Shown here: in pieces, positions 8,487 to 18,067 of the stretch
Position numbering within the stretch: the stretch's first letter is position 1
Layout: each line of letters starts with the position of its first letter
From: Terana coerulea
Lineage: Eukaryota > Basidiomycota > Agaricomycetes > Polyporales > Phanerochaetaceae
Direction: 5' to 3'
Assembly: GCA_024811115.1 (NCBI GenBank)
Contig: JAKOGH010000547.1
Coordinates: 1 to 18,067, forward strand
DNA: 18,067 nucleotides
Made by a program: the position numbers and the translations under genes
The notes under the pieces: generated by a model
Databases searched by the model: none
The model's input: the letters and a program-made list of their open reading frames with translations, nothing else
Told to the model about the DNA's origin: nothing

Positions 8487-10815
8487 ATGGCCACTGCACG
8501 CAGAGTCCTACCACCGCGCACGAGCTTTCAAGTTCAACAAAGTCAACCAAATCAGCGGACCAATTCGACCTTCGAGTCTGAGGAGGCCCCCAGAGCGAGA
8601 GGACGAGGCCAACGTGACATTCGCCTGACAGCGGCTATGCACAGCATTTGTACGTTCTCAGTTCACTACGCATACTCGTTAATCCTCACTGTTGATTAGG
8701 TACTGAAGAAGCAGAAAAAGCAAATCAGAAGGCTACGACGAAGAAGAAGAAGGCTACTGCAGCCTCTCGCCGCAAGACCACCTGTCGCCCCACCAAAGGA
8801 AAATCTGCCTCTCAGTCACAGCCGCAATCAACGATGCAAGGCGGCTCGGCACAACTTCAGGCTACCATGGCCGCAGTGCTTTCCCCATCATCTACGCCGT
8901 ATCCCACAAACCCCATGTCAACCACCGATGCCTTCGAACGTCCTCAGGCTGAACATCCCGGCTCTGGGTCGACGGCCATGTATGCCATTGGACAAGTTCC
9001 CAGAGGCTTCGGAACAGCTGCCCCAGTCGATCTAGATCCTCAGATGCCACCTACCATGGACTCAAGCGTTGACTGGCCCGGGGCTTTCACGCAAATGTCC
9101 CATCAAACATTTCCTCCATTTCCTTCACACGCAAGTATGTTGTGATGCTATTCGTACGTTATAGAGATGACTTACACTAGTACAGGTTCGTTTAATGAAG
9201 AAGAACGCGCTGCTGCAGAGAATGTTGAGTATGATTCCGTGGCCATGTTTAGCGCAACGCAGGCTTCCAATAGTGGACGTCGGGTTATGGTAAGCTGCTT
9301 CAGTATCTTTATTGCCGTCGTTGACTTCGGTTGTACTGCAGGTCACCGAGAATCTACTCACGCCCACGCCGTCTCGCCGGCAAACTCCCACCGCATCGGA
9401 CGCTGTCCGGCGACCATTTGGACATCTTCCCCAAGGGTCTACAACCACGAGGCCAGCTCCGCCGCCAACCGAAAATTATCGTGCGGGGAACACAATACCT
9501 GTTACGACTTATCCATCTGTAAGCCGCTTACATCATGCCTTGAACCCAGCTTTTGACATTATGTGTCTAGGAGTCATCTACAAGCCAAGAGCCATCAGAC
9601 CTCTTTGACTATCACGGCGACGGTGAGGATGGCTTGGCTATAGATGGCCTCGGCAGCGGCTACTCAGGCTCAGGCTCGGAGGCGTCCGAGTCTAGTGAAG
9701 ACGAGCGGGAGGCAAAAATGCGTGTAAGGGCATCGCGCTCTGCGAAGCACATCGACGGCCTTCGACGGAAGGCTCTGGAGGTGTCGTATGGCTATGAGAA
9801 GGCCCTCGTCGTCGCGTCCAATGGTTACCCTGATAACGAGGTTAAACAGAACTTTATCGTGACCTCGTGGATACTCGCAGTGGAACACCTGCGCAACACC
9901 TATCCGAAACTCATGGAAAACTTTGATGACAATATCACAGATGACGAGATAGGCCAGGTGCGTTTGCAGTCACATGTATCCTTCACTGCTCATACAATCA
10001 ACTCTAGATTCGTGCACGCATCTCTCAACACCGCAGTGCTGTCAGAGGGATGGCCCTGGCGAACTCCAGCAAGTACCACAAGTTCAAGCGTACTTCCCCT
10101 AACAACAAGGCCGTCTGTGAACAGAACAAAGCACTGTACAACGCACTCCTTGGGAAAGAGGCTGACAAGCCGGAATTTTCCCGTGGACCGCCACTTCTAT
10201 CCGAACATGGCGAGGTGCGTTATCGTGGCTCAATAGCAACTCACTATCTTACTCATGCATTTTCGTAGCCAGCACCAGGGCTACTGTATGCTTCCGAAGA
10301 GGTGCAGGAGCTCATCAACATTGCGTGGTTTGCAAACGCGAAGGGCCACGGCGTTGTCCATCAGGACATCTTTACGGACACGTCCTCCGGCGGTATCACG
10401 CTTGAGGTTCTGGCTTTTGCGGCAACTGTTGTGAGTGATCTCGGACATGTTTTGCTGTTGTCTCTGCTCATAATCACCATATGTAGATTCGATGCACCCT
10501 CGATCAATGGAGCAGCGGCCACTATCTCAATCCGAAGCAGCACCCCTTCAATGAACCAGACTACAGTCCTATATATGCCTTATACCTCGACTATCTGAAA
10601 GACTGGAGGAAGTTCAATGAAGAGAGCGGGAGGTCAACGCTCAAGGACCTTCAGCGGAGCGTGCTGAATAACGCACGGTGAGTGCCATGCTAACTATATT
10701 TTCGACCAGGCCTGACATTATAGTTATATTTAGCGAGCACGCTATGATTTCTCCCACCAACGTGGATGCGAGCTCGGGTCCTCGACGAAAGCGCACTGCG
10801 GCCGACTTCGAGTGA
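8487..10815 (+). CDS. DUF6532-like protein, intact, nine exons
   Basis: Nine exons join in frame: 8487-8649, 8700-9134, 9186-9289, 9342-9518, 9571-9957, 10008-10214, 10269-10430, 10487-10677 and 10734-10815. They total 1908 nt (635 residues plus TGA). All eight introns are 50-56 nt with GTACGT, GTATGT, GTAAGC, GTGCGT or GTGAGT donors. The N-terminal half is low complexity: an Arg/Gly-rich start, a lysine-rich stretch (TTKKKKATAASRRK), then Ser/Pro/Gln-rich sequence and an acidic SEASESSEDERE segment. The C-terminal half (from about residue 330) carries the domain: SYGYEKALVVASNGYPDNEV, WILAVEHLRNTYPKL, IRARISQHRSAVRGMA, INIAWFANAKGHGVVHQDIF, ISGGITLE-like LEVLAFAATVIRCTLDQWSSG and YLDYLKDWRKF. 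This resembles the DUF6532 domain of Agaricomycetes, whose function I do not know. The basic region suggests nuclear location and DNA contact (inference). No break is seen, unlike its transposase neighbour. Confidence 0.85.
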
Positions 10816-10964
10816 GAGGAGGTGTAGTCTATAGCAGCGTCCCCGTGCATCTGTTCATATTCGACCTATATAATTCAATATTTATGATTTATACTACATT
10901 ACAATCCGGCGTGCTATTGGCTGCTCGATACGTGACGTGAGTGGGCTCGAGCATTGCTCAGTAG

Positions 10965-11150
10965 ACTCGCATAGGACGGTAGTCCTGTAGCCTCCATAGG
11001 GCGCTCTTGCTACATAGGCCACTGTAGGCGCTGTAGTCCCGCGCCTACGAGTACTATGACACGCTCTATAGGCACACCCTGCCCTACGTAGAGGGGGACC
11101 GTCTACAGGTCCTATAAGCCCTATACGGCCCTACAGAGCGCTACATGGGC
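10965..11150. repeat. Right subterminal repeat array (inverted relative to the left)
   Basis: The motifs of the left array occur here mostly on the opposite strand: GCGCTACATGG (11138-11148), GGCCCTACAG (near 11128-11136), CCTACGTAG (11083-11091) and CTACATAGG (11010-11018). A few are in direct orientation, such as CTGTAGTCC (11031-11039). The array begins about 150 bp after the stop codon of the DUF6532-like gene. Confidence 0.65.
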
Positions 11151-11160
11151 CCACTACCTG

Positions 11161-11713
11161 GTTCCAGATGTTGGGGCGTGCTCATTGAACGTCCGATCAT
11201 CGCGACTGCTGCGCTCGGAAACTCCTCTTGCCTCCGGCGTCCGTAAGCACGGTGTGCTGATCGAAGCGCGTATTCACTCGCACGCGCGACTCATAGCCTG
11301 CTTCTCCTGCACTACGGGCTTGTATGCGCGGAATGGGCTCTACTTACGGTCCTCTAGCCGCAATCGGACCTGCGCCACCGCGTCCGTGCTATGCATTGTG
11401 TCATGCTGCTCTGGATACCCGCCTTCGGTTCGCTTATCTACCCATGCCCTGCGTGGGCGAGAGCGCGATGCGTCGTATCACCCTTTGCCATATGCTTGCA
11501 TTCTCTGTACTCTTGTGAATAGGTCATAGCAACAATATTATATGTGGTGCACGTATATAACGTTCAATGTACACTCTGTCACCTCCCTCAGTCTTAGGGC
11601 TATTCTGCTGTGGCCCCAATTCAGGGCAGCCGGCTACTGACTAGCGGGCATTTACAGACCCTATAATGCGCCGAGAGCTCAGTGACAGACCCTACATATA
11701 ATGGAAAGACGCA
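11161..11713. other. Intergenic region right of the element
   Basis: About 550 bp. Open frames of up to 114 codons occur in the GC-rich part, but they have no recognisable domain or splice support. Near 11655-11700 the phrase ACAGACCCTA occurs twice, about 35 bp apart. Nothing else stands out. Confidence 0.4.
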
Positions 11714-13205
11714 CTATTGGTAGTCAAACTGGCAGCGAAGGTATGTTTTCTTCCAGCAGTCAACATCCTCATCTGCATTTTCTTCGCTGTCCACTTTCAA
11801 CTCCTCGCTCTCTTCTATCACAAGCCTCCCACTTGCGAATGTTTTGGGCAGCAGTTCGGCGATGTTGTGTTGAAGTCTGCCTGCAATATCGAGTGTTGCT
11901 GCGGCAGTGTGAAGGTGAACCGTGCACGACTGCAAGGTTGGTGTTGCAGTAAAAGGCTCGAGAGCTGCATCAAACTCCCGGAGCGGCTTCTTATATCGTT
12001 CCAACTCTTGTTCGTCGTATAAATCATTGTTGTGTGAATCGTTGCCATAGGACTCGGAGTTGTCATCGTAGGAATTACCGTGGTATGGATTGTTGTTGCA
12101 CGAATTGTCGTCATCTAAGTTGTCGTCATATGAACCGTCACCCGAATCGTTGTCGAGCGAACTGGTGTCCATTGGATCAAACTCCGGAGGCGGCGGGAGC
12201 CATACAGGAACGCTGATACCCGCAAGCCGCTTCTCCATGCCGGTAAATACGACCCTCACGACATCCCACATATCTGTCGCCTGACAATATACGTTCAGTT
12301 TGACCGACAGCGTCCCTAGTCACCCGTCGAGTCATTGAGCAAAAATGTGCAGTGTAATTCAACATGCCTCACTTACAAGCGTCATTTGGTCCATCCTTTG
12401 ATTCGCCACCCACATTGGCAGCCTGAGTGTTGAGGCTTATCTTGATAACTGAAGCGGAAGGTACATTGTTACGAACGTGCCCCATGAATTTCACCACCTT
12501 TGAAGCATCCTCCGTTTCGAGGAGATGTCCGGTTCGCACTCGGCCCTTCCCAGGGTAACGGCCGGGTAGCAGAAAGAGCCAAAGCATCATCGACACGTCA
12601 TGTTTGTGCACGTTGAGTAGCTCCTCACGATCAGGGGGGTGGGCCGTAGATAAACGACCGCAGGTTGGGAGAAGTGCGCGCCGATGATGGCGGAGGAGGA
12701 AGGCCGACGGCGCTCGAAGATCTGATGTTGTGAATGGTACAGTATTCGTGGAGCTCGAGCTCTTGCAGCCGTGGAATTGCCGCTACAAGATGAAGCACAT
12801 CTTGATATCTTGAGAAATTGAAACTGTCCAGCTTGAGAGTCCTTAGCCCTTTGAATCTGCTGAGCTTGACCCTAACGCCTGCATATGAAGTGGTAGACGT
12901 TGCTTGTACTCGTCTTCATTGATTAATCTGCCTGTCAATTCCCACTGGATTTCATGCACAGCATCCATGCTCTCTGGAAGTGAGGAGGCAAACAGGGCCA
13001 GCATACATGACTTGGAAGATACCTGAGGGTCCGGCAGGTCCACGCATAGACGTTGGATGTGCTGCAGATTGGATGTGTGAAGCGAACGAATATCCTCTTC
13101 ATGTCGCATGACAACACAACACAGCAAATGTGGGCGAATGAGTTGCCACCATTGCCTACAGACCAGTGAGCACCTCTTTGAATTATGGAGGAAACCCATA
13201 TCCAT
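11714..13205 (-). CDS. F-box/LRR-type protein, frameshifted at a C6 tract
   Basis: Exon 1 (13205-12910) begins MDMGFLHNSKRCSLVCRQWW, matching the second half of an F-box; the usual N-terminal half is missing, and an in-frame TGA lies just upstream. A 50-nt intron (12909-12860, GTACAAG...CTCAG) leads to exon 2 with leucine-rich repeats (FKGLRTLKLDSF, IPRLQELELHEY, PNLRSFIYG). At the minus-strand C6 run (12634-12639) one extra C breaks the frame; skipping it gives PPPDREELLNVHKHDVSMML. A 103-nt intron (12376-12274) leads to the last exon, which holds VVRVVFTGMEKRLAGI, an Asp/Asn/Ser/Tyr-rich low-complexity stretch (about 12175-12020) and TAG at 11716-11714. F-box proteins select SCF ubiquitin-ligase substrates, and this type is greatly expanded in Agaricomycetes. 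Substrate is unknown; it may be a decaying paralog. Confidence 0.65.
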
Positions 13206-13452
13206 ATTATAGTCGTGATGTCATGAACTTCTGAGCGTCTCTAGGGTATTCTTTTCATTTCCATTGTCTTCTACCCCTATCTATTGTTCTCTCATCGATA
13301 CTCGTGGTTTCCGTATGTTTCTCTATTGTTCTGGACCGCTCTAGTACATACACGAGGATACCGGGTGGTACTGTACAGTTTAGGACTACACATGTATAAG
13401 TAGCTACCGTCTGCAACAGAGAAAGCCAGTCTCGAGCTGGTCTGTTCCCCAG

Positions 13453-14530
13453 CTAGTTACTCGGAGACTGCACCACTATTTCCGTCCCCAGTTGAGAGCG
13501 TCGCACCTGGTACAGTTGTACTAGTTGTTGTTGACACGTGAAAGATGATCTCTCGGAGAATGAGGTTGAGAATCTCAGCGGGAGCTTGGCCATGTGCATC
13601 CGGTACACAAGCTTCCTAACGACGCGAGAACAGTCCTCAACAAGGTGTCCAATGTGGTACTTGAATCGCTCTTGCCCAAAGTTGGCCATGAACCAGCCAG
13701 AGCTATCAGCTCCCAGATTTCGAATAGAGATGGCGGGATAGAGCCGATGGAGATCCAAGTCCCGATTGAACGGACTAGGGATAGCTATTTCACAGAACGT
13801 AAGGTCCACGTATGAATCACAGATACACGGACGGTAGTGCAACATACAGACTTCGTGCCCTTCTCTGTACCAAAACAGGAAGTTATCGTCGCCACTAGTA
13901 GCCCTGTCATGCCTGCAGTATCCGAAGCCAAGCACACTGCCGGCTGCAAGACGTTTCTCCAGTTCGTCGCTACTAGCAGTATCCATGGTACTAACGTTTT
14001 ACAATGAACTTTCTGCTACCCAATCCACGTAACTCCTCGTGCGGAGGATGCACCTGGTGATATCTAATATGGTACGCCGACATCAAGCCGACATGCTGAC
14101 GGTCAGCGTTCACTCACAGTCAAGTTAGCCCATATACCATATACGACTCACCCAATCTCGAGCTCTCCCACATAATTGAGCCTGCAAGTGACAGAAAGGT
14201 GCGGACTATGGGTAATTGGTTGTAGTACCAGTTGACGACGACTTACCCTCCTCGTACCTCTACCTCACAGTAACAGAACGTGCACCAGAGAGGAGCATGT
14301 AATGGGACGTGTTGGTCCGCTAAAATGCGGGGAGGGTCGTCCAATGTCCAAACCGTGCGCGTCGTAGAAATTTCACGGCCGTCAGCGGAGACCAGTATAT
14401 CCCGGTGCTCAGGTTTGACATCCCACCGCGATGGCAGCATTGCATCCGCCAAACCCTCGGGTTTTTCTGAGCACATCTTGACATATCGCGCTGCGTATGG
14501 AAGGTCTTCATCCAGGTTTAGAGGCTCCAT
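13453..14530 (-). CDS. SPRY-domain protein (RanBPM-like), copy 2
   Basis: Exon 1 (14530-14247) encodes a near-colinear match to SPRY copy 1 (MEPLNL..LPYA, KMCS, LPSRWD, DGRE, CYCEVEVRGG). A 65-nt intron (14246-14182) leads to a 30-nt exon (14181-14152), which encodes GLNYVGELEIG and ends at a GTGAGT donor. The final segment (open from at least 13986 to the stop at 13453) has AAGSVLGFGY, NFLFWYREG, LYPAISIRNLG and FMANFGQERFKYHI, the closing strands of a SPRY fold, followed by about 55 extra residues. The middle (about 14150-13990) contains stops in the expected frame and I could not place exon 3, so this copy may be defective or have an unusual exon there. Same strand as copy 1, about 13.7 kb apart. 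Ligand is unknown. Confidence 0.72.
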
Positions 14531-15162
14531 TCTTGCAAAAACAGAGTACGCTTGGATGGTGCAGGAGCAGAGTGGACAGTTGGGGGTAGTGCAATGACCG
14601 GATGAACGCGCCTCACATTATCCTTTGGACGGAGACCTCCAGCTTTTACGTCCACGCAGCACAGCCTCGGAACAAGAGGTGCTATTGTATTTTGGCGTGG
14701 CAATGCGGCGCTTAGCGCCTTCCCAGTAATATGACAGCTCCGCGCCTCCTTGTTCACCACCATTGCAATATTGGCTCCCTAATGCTCCTGGTGGCAATGC
14801 CAGCCGTCCTCGCGGCCGAGTTGGAAACCACCTAATATGTCTACAGACGAGTTCTATACATCGCATAGTAATAGAAGCATACATGAGCAGAGTGTAATGT
14901 GGGATTTCCGGTGAAGAGCAACCTTACTGGACAGAAGCACGCGTGTATCTGGATCCAGGATAAGGCCAAATTTACACCGTTCAAGGTTGTAATTGTAGCA
15001 CCGTTGCCATGAAACGGAAATCCGATGAACCATAGGACTGAAGTAAAATACAAAAAACGACAGCACCGGAACTTCAGGCCTCGGGGAACCGATTCCGAAA
15101 TGTGCCCAGGTGCTCAGACATCCTCGATTAACATGGTATTAAGGGACTTGGTAATAAGTCTA
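14531..15162. other. Intergenic region between SPRY copy 2 and the ABCG gene
   Basis: About 630 bp that must hold the promoter of SPRY copy 2 and the 3' end of the transporter gene. I see no conserved extension of the SPRY duplication beyond the start codon, and no gene. Confidence 0.4.
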
Positions 15163-18067
15163 CTACCTGCACAGCATCCTATAGCCCTGTTAGCCCTTGC
15201 ACAGCCCGAGAGCCAAGTACTCACCGAGCTTCCACCGCGAGCCACGCCGCACACCGCCAGGCGAAGGTGACACCGACCGCAACGCCGACGAGCGCGCCCG
15301 TCCCACCGACAGCGAAACCAAACGTCGACAGCACCTGCGCGCCTGTATGAGCGACGCACGCGCCGCTTGCGATGTCCGCTGGCGTGCATGCGAACGTGAG
15401 CCCTGTCATCTCGTTCACAAGGAGCACGCGCGGAAGATATTTGACAGGGAACGCCCACGCGAGATCGGCGAGCCACGGCGCAACGTGCGCACTGAACACG
15501 CCGGACGCTTGCGCCGCGAGGGTCAGGACCACGGAGACGACCGCGACGCACACGCTTGCGTCCGCCCCGCCAGTATCGCGCATGAAGGCGCTCGCGACAC
15601 CGATGCCCACGGACTCCCCGAAGTTGAGCTGGACCCACACGGCGGCGACGAACTCGGCGAAGATGCGCGGCGAGGTCTGCATGCCCGTACCGATATTCAC
15701 GATCACGCCGAACAGTATCGCACTGATGACCTCGAAAGGCAGGGCAAAGACGGTGAATGCCGTAACGAAGGTGAAGGCACTGTAGGTGGACCCTGCCGAG
15801 GCTGCGTCAGCGCGGAAGGCGGCGAGATGCGCGGGGAAGAGCGCGAGGACATTGAGGAAGCCGACAAAAGGTACGATGGACGTGCACTCCGCCGCGAGCC
15901 CGATACGGTCCTGCGCGCCGGACGGTCCACGCGTCAGCCTCTGAAAGAAAAGGAGGAAGCACAAGCCCAGCAAAGGCAGCTGCAGCAGTCTTGAATAATA
16001 ATAACCGTTAGACTCACAGTCTAGAATAAAAGATTGCTGGGGCTTACCGAACGAAGAATGGCGCCCGCAGCCGCCAAGTATTGCGTAGCATACGGTCGAG
16101 AAGCGGGAAAATCGCCGCATGCAGCGGCGTACAGTCCGTCTTGTGTCGATCACTATCCTCAACCTCTCCAAGGCTCTCCTGCGCGCTTTCACCTTCCTTT
16201 CTACGGCCTTTCCACGCCCGCACGAATCTCTCGATGTCTTGCTCTTCTTCCGGGTTCCGCTCGTGGTTCATGTTTGAGGAGACGACATCGATTGCAAAGT
16301 CTGCAGGATTATACAGTGGCGGGCACACGAAGCCCAGGGTCGCAAGGTACGGCACGAGGCCGTCGCGCGGCCCTGAGTATACAACCCGTCCTTTCTACAA
16401 GATAAGTGTCAGCATGGCAGAGGAAGAAGAAAAGGATAGGCGTACCTTTGCAAGTAGCACAATGTGATCTGCCATGCTGAAGATGTCAGCGCGCGGTTGG
16501 TGTAATGTCGCGATGACCGTGCGCCTATAACATCCGTCAGTTTATAGTTATTTCACGGCAAAGTATGGCAGTGAATTGACATTGAAATATCTCAAGCATA
16601 GCTTGATTCGAGAAGACGAGGAAGTAGAAGCACAGGACAAGAAGGACAGAGAAGGACGTACCCGCTCCGCGCAAGCTCCTTTAACGTCCCCCCACACTCC
16701 TCGCCGTGCTAGCGTCGAGCCCGCTTGTCTATCCGTGTACGTTAGCACCTTCCGGCACCACATTCTACAAGCAAACCCATACCGGCTCGTCCAGTATGAG
16801 GACGCTCGGGTCCGGAACCTGTCATCTTTTGTTAGTATTTCCCACGCAAAATCATGAAACTAGTAAAGCACGCGCCAACGCACAAGCCACGGCAAGTCTT
16901 CTACGCTCCCCGCCCGAGATCCCCGACACGCTCTGCCCGTCACCGACGCTCGTATGCTGACACCTCTCCAAGCCCATAAGCCGCACGAGCTCCTCGGCAC
17001 GTCGGAATGTGACTGAGGTGGGTAGGGACGCGGGGAGATGCAGACGGGCGGCGAATCGTAGTGTTTCGTACACGGTAAGCGTAGGCAATGGTGTGGCTGT
17101 TTCTGTGCAGCGATGTTCGCGATTAGCGGTGTGTACATTAAATGAGGGGCAATAAAGGGGACGCACCCTGTGCGACATACGCCACGCCAGAGCCCCTTCC
17201 TTTCTGGCCCTGCCCATCCCGCGCATCTACATCCGTATGCACCGTCCCTGCCCTTGTCCACCGCCCACCCATTCCGCCGCCGACACCGCGCTCAGCAACG
17301 GCCCGTAGCAGTGTGGACTTGCCCGCACCACTTGGGCCCAAGATAACCGTGAGCGCGCACGGAAGGAAGCGAATACTGATGTCGCTAAGGATTGTTTTCG
17401 GCTGCTTGCGACCGAGGAGTGGGATATGAAGGGGTGTGTACGTTAGCCGAAGGCCCTGCACCTCAACCGCAGCGCCGTGCCCTAGATTGTCGGCCGTTCT
17501 GGTCTTCTCCATCGTTTCCTGCTTTGCCGTTTCTTCTTCGGCATTCTCGGTCTCCTGCTCATCCTTCTGCTCAGTTTTTTGACTGCTTGAAGTACGTCTT
17601 CCACCTGCTGCCGTGCCAGGGCGCCAAATAGTAAGCACGACCACCGCGCCTGTAACCACGACGAGCACGAATGCCCACAGGCCGACGAAGAGTAGCCAGA
17701 GCGGCGCGTCTTCACTGAGACGCATGCCACGCAGGATCGCGCCACCTGTGCACGGATCCGTTTCATCAGTTGCGTTTACCGCCCTCGAAGAGCTTGAGGT
17801 AGCGGCGGCTGCGAGGCACACAGAGAAGACGCGTCGCCGGAACTGCGAGATCGCGACGATACGCCACGAGTAGAAGTGCGGCGCGGCATAGCGCGTCCAA
17901 GCAAGCCATTTCGGGACGTCGACGAGGAAGTAACCGGGCGAGAGGATCCAAACCATAGAGAGGGCATTGCCGAGGGCGGATGCGGTCGCAAAGTCTCTCT
18001 GCTCGGGAAGATCATCATTAGCAACGCGGAAGGGGAGTGTGTAGGCCGCTTACCGAGAACGACGCCG
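15163..18067 (-). CDS. ABCG (WHITE-type) transporter, C-terminal half, 5' end beyond window
   Basis: The gene enters from the right with the end of a transmembrane domain (LSMVWILSPGYFLVDVPKWL, a TM segment near LWLLFVGLWAFVLVVVTGAV). A charged Glu/Thr linker follows. A nucleotide-binding domain then has Walker A GPSGAGKST, signature VSGISGGERRRL, Walker B VLILDEP, D-loop TSGLDA and switch histidine IATLHQPRADIF. A second set of hydrophobic segments runs from about 15989 to 15225. A TMD-NBD-TMD order with the NBD ahead of its TMD indicates a full-size forward-reading ABCG pump; the substrate cannot be told. Introns: 18053-17999, 17166-17103, 16860-16819, 16782-16729, 16661-16525, 16445-16395, 16047-15990, 15224-15167; the last exon supplies only the end of an Arg codon and TAG. 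One break: a C6 run at 16688-16693 is one base short between TSGLDASTARSV and GTLKELARSG. Confidence 0.85.

Larger units (their letters stand above)
3530..11160. mobile_element. Putative CACTA/Plavaka-type DNA transposon (~7.6 kb, limits approximate)
   Basis: Three observations define this block. A Plavaka-family transposase gene lies inside it. Arrays of short GTAG-containing motifs occur on the left at about 3530-3710 and, in opposite orientation, on the right at about 10965-11150; subterminal repeats of this kind are a hallmark of CACTA-class elements. Between the arrays are three genes: an unknown gene (3754-4731), the transposase (8254-5003, minus) and a DUF6532-like gene (8487-10815). 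I could not identify a clean terminal inverted repeat or target duplication. A CACTGTATAGTCC motif at 3533-3545 is the best candidate left end, but no exact inverted partner was found on the right. The limits are therefore approximate, and membership of the gene at 3754 is less certain than that of the other two. Confidence 0.55.

Noticed and set aside
3530..11160. Exact terminal inverted repeats for the CACTA-like block
   Set aside because: CACTGTATAGTCC on the left has no convincing inverted match near 11150, so I kept the limits approximate.
11185..11529. 114-codon plus-strand open frame right of the element
   Set aside because: No family resemblance, no splice signals, and overlapping frames of similar length in the same GC-rich stretch.
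15197..15994. 265-codon plus-strand open frame
   Set aside because: It is the antisense shadow of the ABCG transmembrane exon, which has clear domain and intron support on the minus strand; the plus translation is very rich in charged residues and low in hydrophobic ones.

Overview
The window looks like nuclear DNA of a basidiomycete fungus, most likely an Agaricomycete. The evidence is short GT-AG introns of about 42-75 nt (a few are longer), many exons per gene, a Plavaka-type (CACTA-like) transposase, a DUF6532-like protein, an F-box/LRR protein and a fungal ABCG transporter. All recognisable host genes lie on the minus strand. I cannot name the species.

Layout: (1) 1-827, a SPRY (RanBPM-like) gene that runs off the left edge. 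(2) 1571-2045, a 475-bp MITE with 48-bp inverted repeats and a TA duplication. (3) 2216-3248, a long-TIR, GGTTC-rich MITE split by a second, hAT-like MITE at 2330-2687 that has a perfect 8-bp target duplication and telomere-like repeats. (4) About 3530-11160, a probable CACTA/Plavaka-class element. It has GTAG-containing subterminal repeats in opposite orientation at its two ends, an unrecognised plus-strand gene (3754-4731), a long hairpin, a frameshifted Plavaka transposase on the minus strand (8254-5003), and a head-to-head, intact nine-exon DUF6532-like gene on the plus strand (8487-10815). (5) 11714-13205, an F-box/LRR gene with a frameshift in a C6 tract. (6) 13453-14530, a second SPRY gene paralogous to the first. 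(7) 15163-18067, the C-terminal half of an ABCG transporter that runs off the right edge.

The most interesting unit is block 4. Plant CACTA elements use a large transposase plus a second protein that binds subterminal repeats. Here a Plavaka transposase shares a 232-bp divergent promoter with an intact DUF6532-like gene that has a lysine-rich, low-complexity N-terminal half, all inside a pair of subterminal repeat arrays. I infer that DUF6532 could be the accessory, repeat-binding component; this is a hypothesis. The transposase carries at least four single-base frame breaks while the partner gene reads cleanly through nine exons. Frame breaks in the F-box, ABCG and SPRY genes (two of them in 6-base homopolymers) mean assembly indels must be ruled out before any of these genes is called dead.
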